Assembly: GCA_002402245.1 (NCBI GenBank)
Contig: NVVP01000010.1
Span: 13,371-20,892 of the forward strand
Length of the DNA stretch: 7,522 nt
Reading direction: 5' to 3'
Source of the DNA: Gammaproteobacteria bacterium
GTDB lineage: Bacteria > Pseudomonadota > Gammaproteobacteria > Nitrosococcales > Methylophagaceae
In this document: positions 1 to 5,582 of the stretch, one piece after another
Numbering within the stretch: the stretch's first letter is position 1
How the letters are laid out: each line of letters opens with the position of its first letter
Notes under the pieces: generated by a model
Databases searched by the model: none
Told to the model about the DNA's origin: nothing
The model's input: the letters and a program-made list of their open reading frames with translations, nothing else
Program-made: the position numbers and the translations under genes

Positions 1-92
1 AATAAGTTATTGATTAGTTCAGCTGCATCATTATGCTCACGCTTTTTTTCTAATGATTGTAATAAGCTAATGAGTTCAGTAATTGAGGTCAT
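1..92 (-). CDS. Unidentified protein, N-terminal 30 residues only (runs off the window)
   Basis: An ATG on the minus strand (bases 92-90) overlaps the TGA stop of the mfnE-like gene in an ATGA arrangement, and the frame stays open to the edge of the window. The 30 visible residues begin MTSITELISLLQSLEKKREH and continue with an acidic, helix-rich stretch. They look like an amphipathic or coiled-coil N-terminus, with no signal peptide or membrane segment. I do not recognise the family. The stop/start overlap and shared direction make it the fifth gene of the mfnD-mfnF-pabB-mfnE operon, so a role in C1 cofactor synthesis is a guess by context only. The overlap is the main evidence that it is real. 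Confidence 0.55.
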   Translation of the reverse strand, partial: MTSITELISLLQSLEKKREHNDAAELINNL

Positions 93-679
93 AGTTGTAG
101 TAATGTGGCTTGAGCAAGTGCAGCTGGAATATCGGCATATTGTTGATGGCGAACAATCTTGGTAGGAATAGAGTACTGTTTGAACAAATTAGCAAACTCA
201 GCATCTAAAACAGCGTCTTTACTTAGCTGGATAATAGAGTTCGAGTTTATATCGGTGCATTTTATTAACACTAACTGCTCGGCATTTAAGTGTGAGGCTA
301 ACCAAAGGGCAAGGCTATCAGAAGTCAGGTCCCAGCTATGCTTCAATGATGACTGGTTTAATAAACTGTCGTTAGGCAACCAAATAGAATAGGGTGTTTT
401 AATTAAGGGCCTATCACTATCAAAAAGGCTACTTTCTACAGCCAAGTCATTTAATAATAAAGCAAACTGTTTCATGGCAAAAATGGCCATATGATGTGCT
501 GTTTTATCACTAAAGTGATGAGCTGTTTGTGCTGTGCGAACTTGATCAGCAAAGGGACCGCCACCAGGTACAATAATAATATCTTGTTGCTTTGAATACT
601 CAGTTAAAGCATCTAGCCAATGTTTAAGCTCAGGCTTAGCGTATAAACTACCACCCAGCTTAATAATTAATGGACGCAT
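89..679 (-). CDS. mfnE: Amino-acid-kinase-family protein, MfnE-like (aminomethylfuran phosphate kinase homologue)
   Basis: This 196-residue cytosolic protein has the amino acid kinase fold signature. KLGGSL at residues 7-12 is the ATP phosphate loop, VPGGGPFAD at 37-45 the substrate-side glycine loop, WDLTSDSLALWLA at 116-128 the region holding the conserved Asp-Ser-Leu, and IKCTDI at 139-144 the strand before the nucleotide site. In archaea MfnE phosphorylates (5-(aminomethyl)furan-3-yl)methyl phosphate to the diphosphate, which MfnF then uses. Assignment to MfnE rather than another small kinase rests on family plus its place beside mfnF- and mfnD-like genes. Its ATG shares one base with the pabB TAA (TAATG) and lacks an obvious Shine-Dalgarno sequence, so translation is probably coupled to pabB. 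Its TGA overlaps the next start as ATGA. Activity on the furan intermediate in this organism is inferred. Confidence 0.82.
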   Translation of the reverse strand: MRPLIIKLGGSLYAKPELKHWLDALTEYSKQQDIIIVPGGGPFADQVRTAQTAHHFSDKTAHHMAIFAMKQFALLLNDLAVESSLFDSDRPLIKTPYSIWLPNDSLLNQSSLKHSWDLTSDSLALWLASHLNAEQLVLIKCTDINSNSIIQLSKDAVLDAEFANLFKQYSIPTKIVRHQQYADIPAALAQATLLQL

Positions 680-2070
680 TATTTTAACTGGTCTAATAAC
701 TTGAATATGGCCGCGGCTTTATCATCTATTTCTTGAAATTCATCATCAACATTAGAGTCGGCCACAATACCGCCTCCAGCCCAAAATCGAAGGCTATTAT
801 CACTGTAAATTAAAGTACGAATGGTGATATTACTATCCATCTTGCCATCAAAACCGATATAAGCAATGCTGCCACAATAAATACCACGTCGATTAGGCTC
901 AAGTTCCTCAATGATCTCCATTGAACGTAATTTGGGTGCGCCAGTAATTGATCCGCCAGGGAAGCAGGCTCGAATGAGTGAGACAGCATCATGATCGGCC
1001 GCTAAAGTCCCTGTAATGGTGCTGACTAAATGATGCACCGTAGCAAATGATTCTAACTCAAAAGGTTTAGGAACAGAGATTGAACCAGGCACGCAGACTT
1101 TGCCTATATCATTACGTAATAGATCGACAATCATTAGGTTCTCAGCCTGATCTTTTTCACTGGCTTGAAGTTCATCAGCCAATGCTTTATCACGAACAGG
1201 ATCGGTTAAATCTCGAGGGCGAGTGCCTTTAATTGGCTTGGTTTCCACATAGTTATCATCAACCTTGAGCAGGCGTTCAGGCGATGAACTTAAAATACTG
1301 ACATGTGGGGTAGAAAAATAACAGGAGAAAGGCGCTGAATTCTGTTGGCGAAGTAATTGGTAAGCAAACCAAGGATCGCCTTCTGCAGTTATTTCAAAAC
1401 GCTTGGCTAGGTTAACCTGATAGCAATCACCTTCATGAATATAGTGTTGAATTTTATCAAATGCTATTTGGTATTGTTGCCGGTTTAGGTTGCAAGTTAG
1501 ATCGCCAGTGACTTTAAAGCTTGTCGGCTCTTTTTCGCTGTTGATATTACTCAAAAGTGATACCAGATCATCCCATTCATTATGGGTGTCAGGATTCATT
1601 GCATAACTGGCTAACCAGCAGCGTTGCAGTTGATGGTCAGTGACAATCGCCCAATCATAAACACCCATAATCATGTCGGGAATATGCTCTGCATCAAGAC
1701 TCTGGCAAGGAATGGATTCAATCAGTCGACCTAAGTCATAAGCAAAATAACCTAAGGCACCACCACAAAAAGGCAGGTCACTTGTTTGAGCAGGGGTATT
1801 TTCTTTCAATATGGCTTGTAAAAGGCTGAAGGGATCATCATCAGACAGTTCTGAGTCTCCAGCTTGAGTGATCAATGTATTCTTACCTACGGTTGTTAGA
1901 GTGATATACGGCGCAGCAGCTTGAATATCATAACGACCAGTCTCGGGTGACACTTGGGCGCTGTCTAAAAATATCGGCCACTCTTTTTGGCGAATAGCTT
2001 CAAAATAGAGTGAACTATCACGATGGTAAGGCAGTTCGTGATGTAATGGTGGAAGTATAATTTGACTCAT
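679..2070 (-). CDS. pabB: Aminodeoxychorismate synthase component I
   Basis: The 463-residue protein matches the chorismate-utilising family over its full length. An N-terminal TrpE/PabB-like domain carries GGALGYFAYD at residues 103-112. The catalytic domain has SSSPERLLK at 261-269, PIKGTRPR at 279-286, PGGSITGAPK at 371-380 and AGGGIVADS at 431-439, with acidic metal-ligand candidates after it (EFQEIDD, 444-450). The Lys of PIKGT (Lys281) is the residue that separates aminodeoxychorismate synthase from anthranilate synthase, which has PIAGT, so this is PabB rather than TrpE. It aminates chorismate to 4-amino-4-deoxychorismate using ammonia from a PabA glutaminase, which is not encoded here; no lyase (PabC) is fused to it. 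The product leads to p-aminobenzoate for H4MPT and folate. It sits 10 nt after the mfnF-like gene and overlaps the mfnE-like start by one base. Confidence 0.95.
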   Translation of the reverse strand: MSQIILPPLHHELPYHRDSSLYFEAIRQKEWPIFLDSAQVSPETGRYDIQAAAPYITLTTVGKNTLITQAGDSELSDDDPFSLLQAILKENTPAQTSDLPFCGGALGYFAYDLGRLIESIPCQSLDAEHIPDMIMGVYDWAIVTDHQLQRCWLASYAMNPDTHNEWDDLVSLLSNINSEKEPTSFKVTGDLTCNLNRQQYQIAFDKIQHYIHEGDCYQVNLAKRFEITAEGDPWFAYQLLRQQNSAPFSCYFSTPHVSILSSSPERLLKVDDNYVETKPIKGTRPRDLTDPVRDKALADELQASEKDQAENLMIVDLLRNDIGKVCVPGSISVPKPFELESFATVHHLVSTITGTLAADHDAVSLIRACFPGGSITGAPKLRSMEIIEELEPNRRGIYCGSIAYIGFDGKMDSNITIRTLIYSDNSLRFWAGGGIVADSNVDDEFQEIDDKAAAIFKLLDQLK

Positions 2071-2080
2071 TGGCTTTATT

Positions 2081-3118
2081 TTACGGCAACTTTGACTTGG
2101 CTAAAAGAGCGACTGCAACGGCAGGTGCATGATCGGATGCTTCAGTGCTATTTAAAGATAGAATATTATCAAAATCTTGATAGGGACGGTTTAATCGTTG
2201 AGCACATAGTTTGACAATAAAGCGGCCGACACCTGCACCAATAATAGGGGCATCAGTAGGAATTTCATTGCAGGCTGATAGCACTTGCAACATAGCATTC
2301 GTCACTTGATTAATTTGTTGTTCGGCAAACCATTGAGCTAATTGTTGCCATTGACTTAGTTCGGCTTCAGTTGCATCCGTGCCTAATAAGCGGGCAATCC
2401 GGCTGGCACAGTCCTGTGGGGCCCAAGGTTTTCCATCTGCACTATTATCTTGAATGCTCGAAGGATCTAGCTGATTAAGTAGTAGCCAACAATCTGCGCT
2501 AGTGGCAAATACTTCTGCTGCAAGGCTAACTAAAGACCCATTAAAGGGAGCTGTTTGAGTTAATGCAATTAGCGGTGTTCTAATCGCGCCGGTATAGAGT
2601 AGTTGTCGACTGCTTTGACGATGCAGATCACTATAACCTTGAGTGATGATAGTGTTATTTGCAAAAGGAATAATATCGCTGGTGGTACTGCCAATATCGA
2701 CAAATAAGCCCGCGGGACAGTGCTGGCTTATTAAGCTTGCACTTGCCTGCCAATTTCGAGAAGCGACACATTGCCACTGTTGCTCTGCTTGTGTTGGCGT
2801 TAACCAGCCTGCTTCAGCACCATAAATACGTATATTATCTTCATTAATATACTGTTTGAGGCAAGCGATAATACCCGCTACACCGGCTTGGCGATTAGCG
2901 AATATATCAACAAGCTCGCCTGTCATGGTAATGGCAGTAATATCATGTTGGTTATTGAGACGAGAGAAAATGGTTTCAATAGCCCGTTCAAGTTGATCGA
3001 TACCCAGCCAAAGAGGACAGGCTACTTGGATAATATCGAGTAACTCGCCTTCGGCTGTGGAACGAGCTACTTTTATATGAGCACCGCCAATATCCCAACC
3101 ACTAATTAGAGAGCTCAT
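2081..3118 (-). CDS. mfnF: H4MPT-linked C1 transfer pathway protein, hydantoinase/oxoprolinase-like fold, MfnF-like
   Basis: The 345-residue protein has an ASKHA-type (actin/sugar-kinase/hydantoinase) architecture. GWDIGGAHIKVA at residues 7-18 is the first phosphate motif, TGELVDIFANRQAGV at 66-80 a family motif, and FVDIGSTTSDIIP at 139-151 the second phosphate motif. GYSDLHRQSSRQLLYTGAIRTP at 161-182 is a family signature, and GAGVGRFIV at 294-302 and HAPAVAVALL at 330-339 lie near the C-terminus. Bacterial members are widely annotated as H4MPT-linked C1 transfer proteins. The archaeal homologue MfnF joins aminomethylfuran diphosphate to gamma-glutamyl-tyramine to build the methanofuran core. 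Here the partner may be a tyrosine derivative, because the methylofuran of Methylobacterium extorquens has tyrosine in place of tyramine. The start overlaps the mfnD-like stop by 4 nt (ATGA), and a good GAGGTG ribosome-binding site supports it. Confidence 0.88.
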   Translation of the reverse strand: MSSLISGWDIGGAHIKVARSTAEGELLDIIQVACPLWLGIDQLERAIETIFSRLNNQHDITAITMTGELVDIFANRQAGVAGIIACLKQYINEDNIRIYGAEAGWLTPTQAEQQWQCVASRNWQASASLISQHCPAGLFVDIGSTTSDIIPFANNTIITQGYSDLHRQSSRQLLYTGAIRTPLIALTQTAPFNGSLVSLAAEVFATSADCWLLLNQLDPSSIQDNSADGKPWAPQDCASRIARLLGTDATEAELSQWQQLAQWFAEQQINQVTNAMLQVLSACNEIPTDAPIIGAGVGRFIVKLCAQRLNRPYQDFDNILSLNSTEASDHAPAVAVALLAKSKLP

Positions 3119-4128
3119 AATGACACCTCAATGGGTAGACGTTGGGTGATAACAGGCAAATCGGCGATACTTTGATTATTCATTGTTAGTAATAACTCTG
3201 CTGGGTTTAAGCCTATGGATTGATGCAAGCCAATATAGGATGAAGTCACGCGTGGATTGATATCAATAACGCTTACTTCGGAATCATTTACTATTATATC
3301 TATTCCCACCAAGCCCCATAAGCCAGCAATAGCTTGGTGTACTTCCATTGCAAGAGTATAGGCTTGTGATAGAGAAAAGATATTGCTTATATCAGCATTT
3401 ACGGTACTGCCAGTGAAATGAATTTCACCCTGTTGTTGCTTAATATGCTGCTGATTAATAGCCAGTACAACTACATCCTGTTCTGAATATAACAAGCTGA
3501 GACTGAGGCTTTCACCTAGTTTCTTAGCTTGAATAATAAGCGGGTTTAATATATCTGGTTCAGAATTAGCAAGCCAATAAAGTAAGTTGTGTTTGTTGGT
3601 AATAGACTGGGTGTCAATACAGCCTGCACCATCATAAGGTTTAACAATATAGCCATTATCAGCATCAAAACTAGTGGCAGAGAAGTCACTTGCCATGAGT
3701 GTTTCAGGTGTGTTTATAGAGGATGAAATAAGGGTTTTATAGCAATGGTATTTATCACTACAGAGTGCCGTTGCTTGAATTTTACAGCCTAGTACCGTGG
3801 CTTTAGCATCATGAAGATCACGCTGTAAGTTACTCAATATGTTATTTGTTTCAGGTGCAATTAACAAAATAAAATCAGCTTGATTGACTGCTTGTGCATA
3901 TTTATCTTGAAAAGAAGCAGTATCCTTGATGATATCGCAGTGATGATTAAATTCAGAGAGTGATTGCAATCGGACATCACGTAGAATAGTCAGTTCAAGA
4001 TTTGCTAATTGAGTAAAATCACCAATAATGGCCAATAGCATTTGATTACCTTCATGTGCCAAGCTATCCGGTAGCGACTCATCAATGAGTGCACCGCTAG
4101 TGATATGTTCGTAAACAAATAGTTTCAT
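3115..4128 (-). CDS. mfnD: ATP-grasp ligase, MfnD-like (glutamate ligase of the methylofuran pathway)
   Basis: The 337-residue protein begins MKLFVYEHITSGAL, close to the N-terminus typical of this ATP-grasp group, which supports the chosen ATG despite a poor Shine-Dalgarno sequence. The ATP-grasp features are YIVKPYDGAGC at residues 160-170 (glycine-rich nucleotide loop with the conserved Lys), GLVGIDIIV at 272-280, and VIDINPRVTSSYIGL at 287-301 (Asp/Asn metal ligands and an Arg). Archaeal MfnD joins the gamma-carboxyl of glutamate to tyramine. In bacteria the amine acceptor could be tyrosine or its furan conjugate, since M. extorquens methylofuran contains tyrosine and many glutamates; that substrate is inferred. 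It is the first gene of the minus-strand operon and is divergent from the HisA-like gene with only 23 nt between the starts. Other ATP-grasp functions are possible, but the mfn neighbours favour this one. Confidence 0.82.
   Translation of the reverse strand: MKLFVYEHITSGALIDESLPDSLAHEGNQMLLAIIGDFTQLANLELTILRDVRLQSLSEFNHHCDIIKDTASFQDKYAQAVNQADFILLIAPETNNILSNLQRDLHDAKATVLGCKIQATALCSDKYHCYKTLISSSINTPETLMASDFSATSFDADNGYIVKPYDGAGCIDTQSITNKHNLLYWLANSEPDILNPLIIQAKKLGESLSLSLLYSEQDVVVLAINQQHIKQQQGEIHFTGSTVNADISNIFSLSQAYTLAMEVHQAIAGLWGLVGIDIIVNDSEVSVIDINPRVTSSYIGLHQSIGLNPAELLLTMNNQSIADLPVITQRLPIEVSL
3124..3129 (-). promoter_or_regulatory. Ribosome-binding site of the mfnF-like gene
   Basis: On the minus strand GAGGTG lies 5 nt before the ATG of the mfnF-like gene, inside the last codons of the mfnD-like gene. 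It is the clearest Shine-Dalgarno sequence in the operon and it fixes the overlapping ATGA start. Confidence 0.75.
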
Positions 4129-4140
4129 TAAATGAGATCT

Positions 4141-4146
4141 GGGGGA
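4141..4146 (+). promoter_or_regulatory. Ribosome-binding site that supports the GTG start of the HisA-like gene
   Basis: GGGGGA lies 5 nt upstream of the GTG at 4152. Together with the conserved N-terminal strand IIPVIDIMGG, which begins two residues after the start, it supports initiation at GTG rather than at the internal ATG at 4179. Confidence 0.6.
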
Positions 4147-4151
4147 ATTAG

Positions 4152-4832
4152 GTGGAAATTATACCTGTCATCGACATAATGGGGGGGAATGTTGTTCACG
4201 CTCAAGGCGGAAACCGAGATAATTATCCTTTATTAGAATCGGTACTCAGTTCAAGTCACGAGCCTATCCAACTTGTAGCTGATCTTCTACGCTTTTATTC
4301 CTTTTCAACAATCTATATTGCCGATTTAGATGCAATAGAAAAGGGGGAGAAAAATACCGATTTATATGCAGAATTATCAGCACGCTATCCAGGGGTACAG
4401 TTTTTCTTAGATATGGGCATTAAAGATCAGGCTGAATGGCAGTATTTGATGACTTACTCCAATATTAAAGCAGTAATAGGCTCTGAGAGCTTACAAGAAA
4501 TAGAATGGCTTAAAACGGCTGAGGTTAAGGATAAAAGTATTTTATCTTTAGACTTTAAACAAGGGCAATTTTTAGGTAATACGCAGTTGTTGCAGCAGGT
4601 GTATTGGTCTGAACGGATTATTGTGATGAATATTGATCGTGTTGGCGCACAACAAGGTCCGGATATAACGCTATTAAAGCAATTACAGCAACAGACATCG
4701 GTAAGTCGTTTGATTGCCGCGGGAGGGGTGAGAAATCAGCACGATCTTGCACAATTGCAGCAACAAGGAATTAATCAGGTGTTAATTGCCAGTGCTTTAC
4801 ATGACGGGAGAATAACAAGCTCAATGTTATAA
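4152..4832 (+). CDS. HisA/HisF family (beta/alpha)8-barrel protein of the H4MPT cluster, function unknown
   Basis: The 226-residue protein starts at GTG and resembles the histidine enzymes HisA and HisF, but it is shorter than a usual HisA (about 245) and no his genes are nearby. PVIDIMGG at residues 5-12 carries the first catalytic-type Asp (Asp8). IYIADLDAIE follows at 54-63 and LSLDFKQGQFLG at 131-142, with Asp134 where the second acid is expected. MNIDRVGAQQGPD at 159-171 corresponds to the HisA loop around its Asp/Thr residues. IAAGGVRN at 188-195 and LIASAL at 211-216 match the two phosphate-binding loops. A sugar-phosphate or other phosphorylated substrate is therefore likely. Homologues occur in the H4MPT/methanofuran gene sets of methylotrophs and archaea, so a cofactor-synthesis step is plausible but not shown. 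It is the only plus-strand gene here, divergent from the mfnD-like gene and convergent with fae. Confidence 0.87.
   Translation: MEIIPVIDIMGGNVVHAQGGNRDNYPLLESVLSSSHEPIQLVADLLRFYSFSTIYIADLDAIEKGEKNTDLYAELSARYPGVQFFLDMGIKDQAEWQYLMTYSNIKAVIGSESLQEIEWLKTAEVKDKSILSLDFKQGQFLGNTQLLQQVYWSERIIVMNIDRVGAQQGPDITLLKQLQQQTSVSRLIAAGGVRNQHDLAQLQQQGINQVLIASALHDGRITSSML
4158..4163 (-). promoter_or_regulatory. Candidate -10 box for the mfnD-mfnF-pabB-mfnE operon
   Basis: The minus strand reads TATAAT, a perfect sigma-70 -10 hexamer, within codons 3 and 4 of the divergent HisA-like gene. A start site near base 4151 would give a leader of about 23 nt for the mfnD-like gene. I see no -35 match at the usual spacing: that position is a run of C (the G7 tract on the plus strand). 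The promoter would therefore be weak or activator-dependent, or the hexamer is chance. Confidence 0.3.
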
Positions 4833-4875
4833 GGCGTGAGGGGAGTGTGGTTAAATTCATTTATGACAGATATAA

Positions 4876-4909
4876 AAAAACCATTCCCCCTTGCGAGAGA
4901 ATGGCTTTT
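4876..4909 (-). terminator. Rho-independent terminator of fae, possibly working in both directions
   Basis: CCATTC (4881-4886) pairs with GAATGG (4899-4904). Beyond one mismatch the stem extends with four A-T pairs (4876-4879 with 4906-4909). Read on the minus strand, the hairpin is followed directly by seven T residues, a good terminator 27 nt after the fae stop. On the plus strand only CTTTTC follows, so it would also end the convergent HisA-like transcript but less efficiently. Confidence 0.8.
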
Positions 4910-4935
4910 CGGTGCGCTTTAAATCAAACTAAAGC

Positions 4936-5454
4936 TTAGCTTGCTGCAAAAGGATGCGAGCTTGCTTTGTATTGTGCAACAACGTCAGCCGCTTTTGGCT
5001 CACGAGCAACTGCACGTTCAATTGATTCTTTAGTTGCACGGTAGTTCCAGTCTTGGATCTTCTGGTCACTATCAGCAGTTGGAGAGATGAAAACACCAAC
5101 ACAGATGAAGCTATCATCAGCTTCAGCCATAGGGATTGTTCCATTTTCAACACACTCAGCAACAGCCATGGCAACACCACGTTGTGCTGGGCCAAACATT
5201 TGAATGGCTTGCTTCATGTTTTTGATAGTAACTTTGTTAAACATTACTGTAGCTGGCTTAACCATTAAGTTAGGTGCAACAACGGCTAGTAAGCCGTTAA
5301 CGCCTGCTTTTTGGTCTGTCATTGTGCGACAAAATGCATCTTCTGCTGCTGAACCACGAGGGCCCATCAATAAGTCGATGTGAGCTACGTTGTCTAAATC
5401 ACCATCTTCAATTACTAAAGACTCACCTACAAGTACACGGTCGATAACTGTCAT
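4936..5454 (-). CDS. fae: Formaldehyde-activating enzyme (5,6,7,8-tetrahydromethanopterin hydro-lyase)
   Basis: The 172-residue protein is recognisable as Fae along its length. VGESLV is at residues 9-14, AHIDLLMGPRGS at 24-35, LLAVVAPNLMVKPATVMFNKVTI at 55-77, QMFGPAQRGVAMAVAE at 85-100, GVFISP at 120-125 and SSHPFAAS at the C-terminus. His25 of the AHIDL motif is the conserved catalytic histidine candidate. Fae condenses formaldehyde with H4MPT to methylene-H4MPT in the cytoplasm. I chose the ATG at 5454 because it gives the family's usual N-terminus (MTVIDRVLVGES) and has AGGAA 8 nt upstream. An in-frame ATG at 5508 would add 18 residues unlike Fae and would start inside the predicted -10 box. 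The loop before AHID seems about three residues longer than I recall for M. extorquens Fae. The gene has its own promoter and terminator, consistent with high expression as a single unit. Confidence 0.97.
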   Translation of the reverse strand: MTVIDRVLVGESLVIEDGDLDNVAHIDLLMGPRGSAAEDAFCRTMTDQKAGVNGLLAVVAPNLMVKPATVMFNKVTIKNMKQAIQMFGPAQRGVAMAVAECVENGTIPMAEADDSFICVGVFISPTADSDQKIQDWNYRATKESIERAVAREPKAADVVAQYKASSHPFAAS

Positions 5455-5462
5455 GTTATATT

Positions 5463-5467
5463 TTCCT
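5463..5467 (-). promoter_or_regulatory. fae ribosome-binding site
   Basis: The minus strand reads AGGAA, 8 nt before the ATG at 5454. This favours the 172-residue Fae over the longer upstream frame. Confidence 0.7.
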
Positions 5468-5478
5468 GTTCCAAAATT

Positions 5479-5497
5479 TATAAAAGGCCCTTTTATA
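5479..5497. repeat. 19-bp perfect palindrome in the fae leader
   Basis: TATAAAAGGCCCTTTTATA is a perfect inverted repeat of two 9-nt arms around a single central base. It begins about 3-5 nt after the predicted fae transcription start and ends 11 nt before the Shine-Dalgarno sequence. In RNA it could form a 7-bp stem (UAUAAAA/UUUUAUA) with a 5-nt loop at the extreme 5' end; in DNA it could be an operator just downstream of the promoter. Which applies cannot be told from sequence. Confidence 0.75.
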
Positions 5498-5507
5498 CTC
5501 ACCAACA

Positions 5508-5537
5508 AATATAGAAGGAGAGCTATACGTAAGTCAA
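5508..5537 (-). promoter_or_regulatory. fae: Sigma-70-type promoter of fae
   Basis: On the minus strand TTGACT (5537-5532, five of six matches to the -35 consensus) is followed after 18 nt by TATATT (5513-5508, five of six matches to the -10 consensus). The predicted start is near base 5501, giving a leader of about 47 nt. It is the best promoter match I found in the window, as expected for the abundant Fae protein. It separates fae from the CitG-like/MptN-like pair upstream, though read-through from that pair is possible since I see no terminator between them. Confidence 0.75.
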
Positions 5538-5546
5538 GGAACGTAT
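5525..5546. promoter_or_regulatory. Inverted repeat flanking the fae -35 box, candidate operator
   Basis: ATACGT (5525-5530) and ACGTAT (5541-5546) are perfect inverted 6-mers separated by 10 nt, and the -35 hexamer (5532-5537) lies in the spacer. The arm centres are 16 bp apart. A dimeric regulator bound here would compete with RNA polymerase. No regulator gene is in the window, and a repeat of this size can occur by chance. Confidence 0.45.
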
Positions 5547-5582
5547 GTGTCCTGCTCAGAGGGAATAAACTTTAAATTAAGC

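Noticed and set aside
159..392. Plus-strand open frame opposite the mfnE-like gene
   Set aside because: It is antisense to a gene with clear kinase motifs, and the translation has no recognisable features.
810..992. Small minus-strand frame inside pabB that looks partly hydrophobic
   Set aside because: It is a shifted frame inside the conserved PabB catalytic domain; the hydrophobic stretch is a by-product of that coding sequence.
2643..2825. Plus-strand open frame opposite the mfnF-like gene
   Set aside because: It is antisense to the conserved second phosphate motif of the mfnF-like gene and has no features of its own.
4152..4832. Annotating the barrel protein as HisA of histidine biosynthesis
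   Set aside because: It is shorter than usual HisA, its motifs diverge (VIDIMGG, IDRVGAQQGPD), and every neighbour belongs to H4MPT/methylofuran metabolism with no his genes.
4929..5268. Open frames on both strands across fae (4929-5195 minus, 5053-5268 plus)
   Set aside because: They lie inside the strongly recognisable fae gene in other frames and their translations show no domain features.
5455..5508. Upstream in-frame ATG at 5508 giving a 190-residue Fae
   Set aside because: The extra 18 residues do not resemble Fae N-termini, the start would lie in the predicted -10 box and upstream of the predicted transcription start, and the internal ATG at 5454 has a Shine-Dalgarno sequence.
5455..5582. 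Riboswitch in the fae leader
   Set aside because: The predicted leader is only about 47 nt and is mostly a simple palindrome, too short for a known aptamer class.
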